From Thioclava marina (GTDB taxonomy: Bacteria; Pseudomonadota; Alphaproteobacteria; Rhodobacterales; Rhodobacteraceae), in contig NZ_MPZS01000001.1 in NCBI RefSeq assembly GCF_002020135.1, positions 868,001 to 932,000 on the forward strand: a DNA stretch of 64,000 nucleotides. Direction: 5' to 3'. Shown piece by piece: positions 63,938 to 64,000 of this stretch. Below the pieces are notes generated by a model. The model was given only the letters and a program-made list of their open reading frames with translations. It ran no database searches and had not been told where the DNA came from. Every line of letters starts with the position of its first letter. The stretch's first letter is position 1. A program made the position numbers and the translations under genes.

Positions 63938-63971
63938 GACGGGGCGCAGCGCGAAAGCGTTGCGCCCCGTC
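63938..63971 (+). terminator. Hairpin after the TRAP operon
   Basis: A 15-bp stem (GACGGGGCGCAGCGC / GCGTTGCGCCCCGTC, one G-T pair) with a GAAA loop, 21 bases past the Usp stop. There is no clear T-run after it, so it may be a stabiliser or weak terminator. Confidence 0.6.
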
Positions 63972-64000
63972 CGCGTTCTGGCCATCGGTGCACCAGCTAG

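Noticed and set aside
63938-63971. A GNRA-capped hairpin read as a riboswitch or ncRNA
   Set aside because: It is a simple stem-loop after an operon; no further conserved structure is visible.

Overview
The window is high-GC chromosomal DNA from an alphaproteobacterium, most likely a Rhodobacteraceae member (Rhodobacter/Paracoccus/Thioclava-like). The gene content supports this: GapR, an NDUFA12-type complex I subunit, DUF2155, fused-alpha PntA with PntB, TAXI-type TRAP genes and a PlcP/Agt-type lipid-remodelling pair. Genes are densely packed, with many ATGA and TGATG junctions. There is one tRNA, and no rRNA, CRISPR, phage or insertion sequence was seen.

Layout. 1-7.5 kb: a truncated lipoprotein, SufE, the proton-translocating transhydrogenase pntAB, a methyltransferase-family membrane protein with a second lipoprotein, MoaA, and a universal stress protein behind an FNR-like box. 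7.5-14 kb: an M20 amidohydrolase, an ExbB-ExbD-ExbD-TonB operon directly behind tRNA-Thr(UGU), an iron-type ABC permease, an unknown protein and GapR. 14.5-24.7 kb: a crotonase/HAD fusion whose dehydrogenase half looks dead, a DksA-like protein, a split YeeE/YedE pair, an orphan FliM-like protein, a symporter-histidine kinase with a single-domain response regulator, an XRE regulator and a small lipoprotein too short to stand out as an open frame. 24.9-26.5 kb: an MscS channel and an unknown membrane protein.

26.6-41.6 kb is a reductive pyrimidine-degradation region. PreT/PreA would reduce uracil or thymine, HydA opens the ring, an M20 amidase yields beta-alanine, and a class III aminotransferase removes the amino group. 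An NMT1-type ABC transporter and a VOC protein share the operon. Two RutR-like TetR regulators lie here, and four palindromes close to TTGACCA-NN-TGGTCAA sit in front of the catabolic promoters, so the region looks like a self-contained regulon.

41.8-51.6 kb is mostly housekeeping: accB-accC, a methyltransferase, aat, DUF2155-mlaD-NDUFA12, an acyltransferase, clpP/clpX, and the urate genes puuD and uraH. 51.7-56.7 kb holds a probable phosphate-stress lipid-remodelling operon (PlcP-like phosphoesterase, Agt-like GT21 glycosyltransferase, DedA, GT2) behind an array of 11-bp-spaced Pho-box-like repeats, followed by a disulfide oxidoreductase.

56.7-63.9 kb is an accessory catabolic locus: a beta-keto acid cleavage (BKACE/DUF849) enzyme, a class III aminotransferase, a divergent RpiR/SIS regulator, a TAXI-type TRAP transporter and a TRAP-linked universal stress protein. 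Its substrate cannot be named from sequence. It is the best candidate here for an undescribed pathway.
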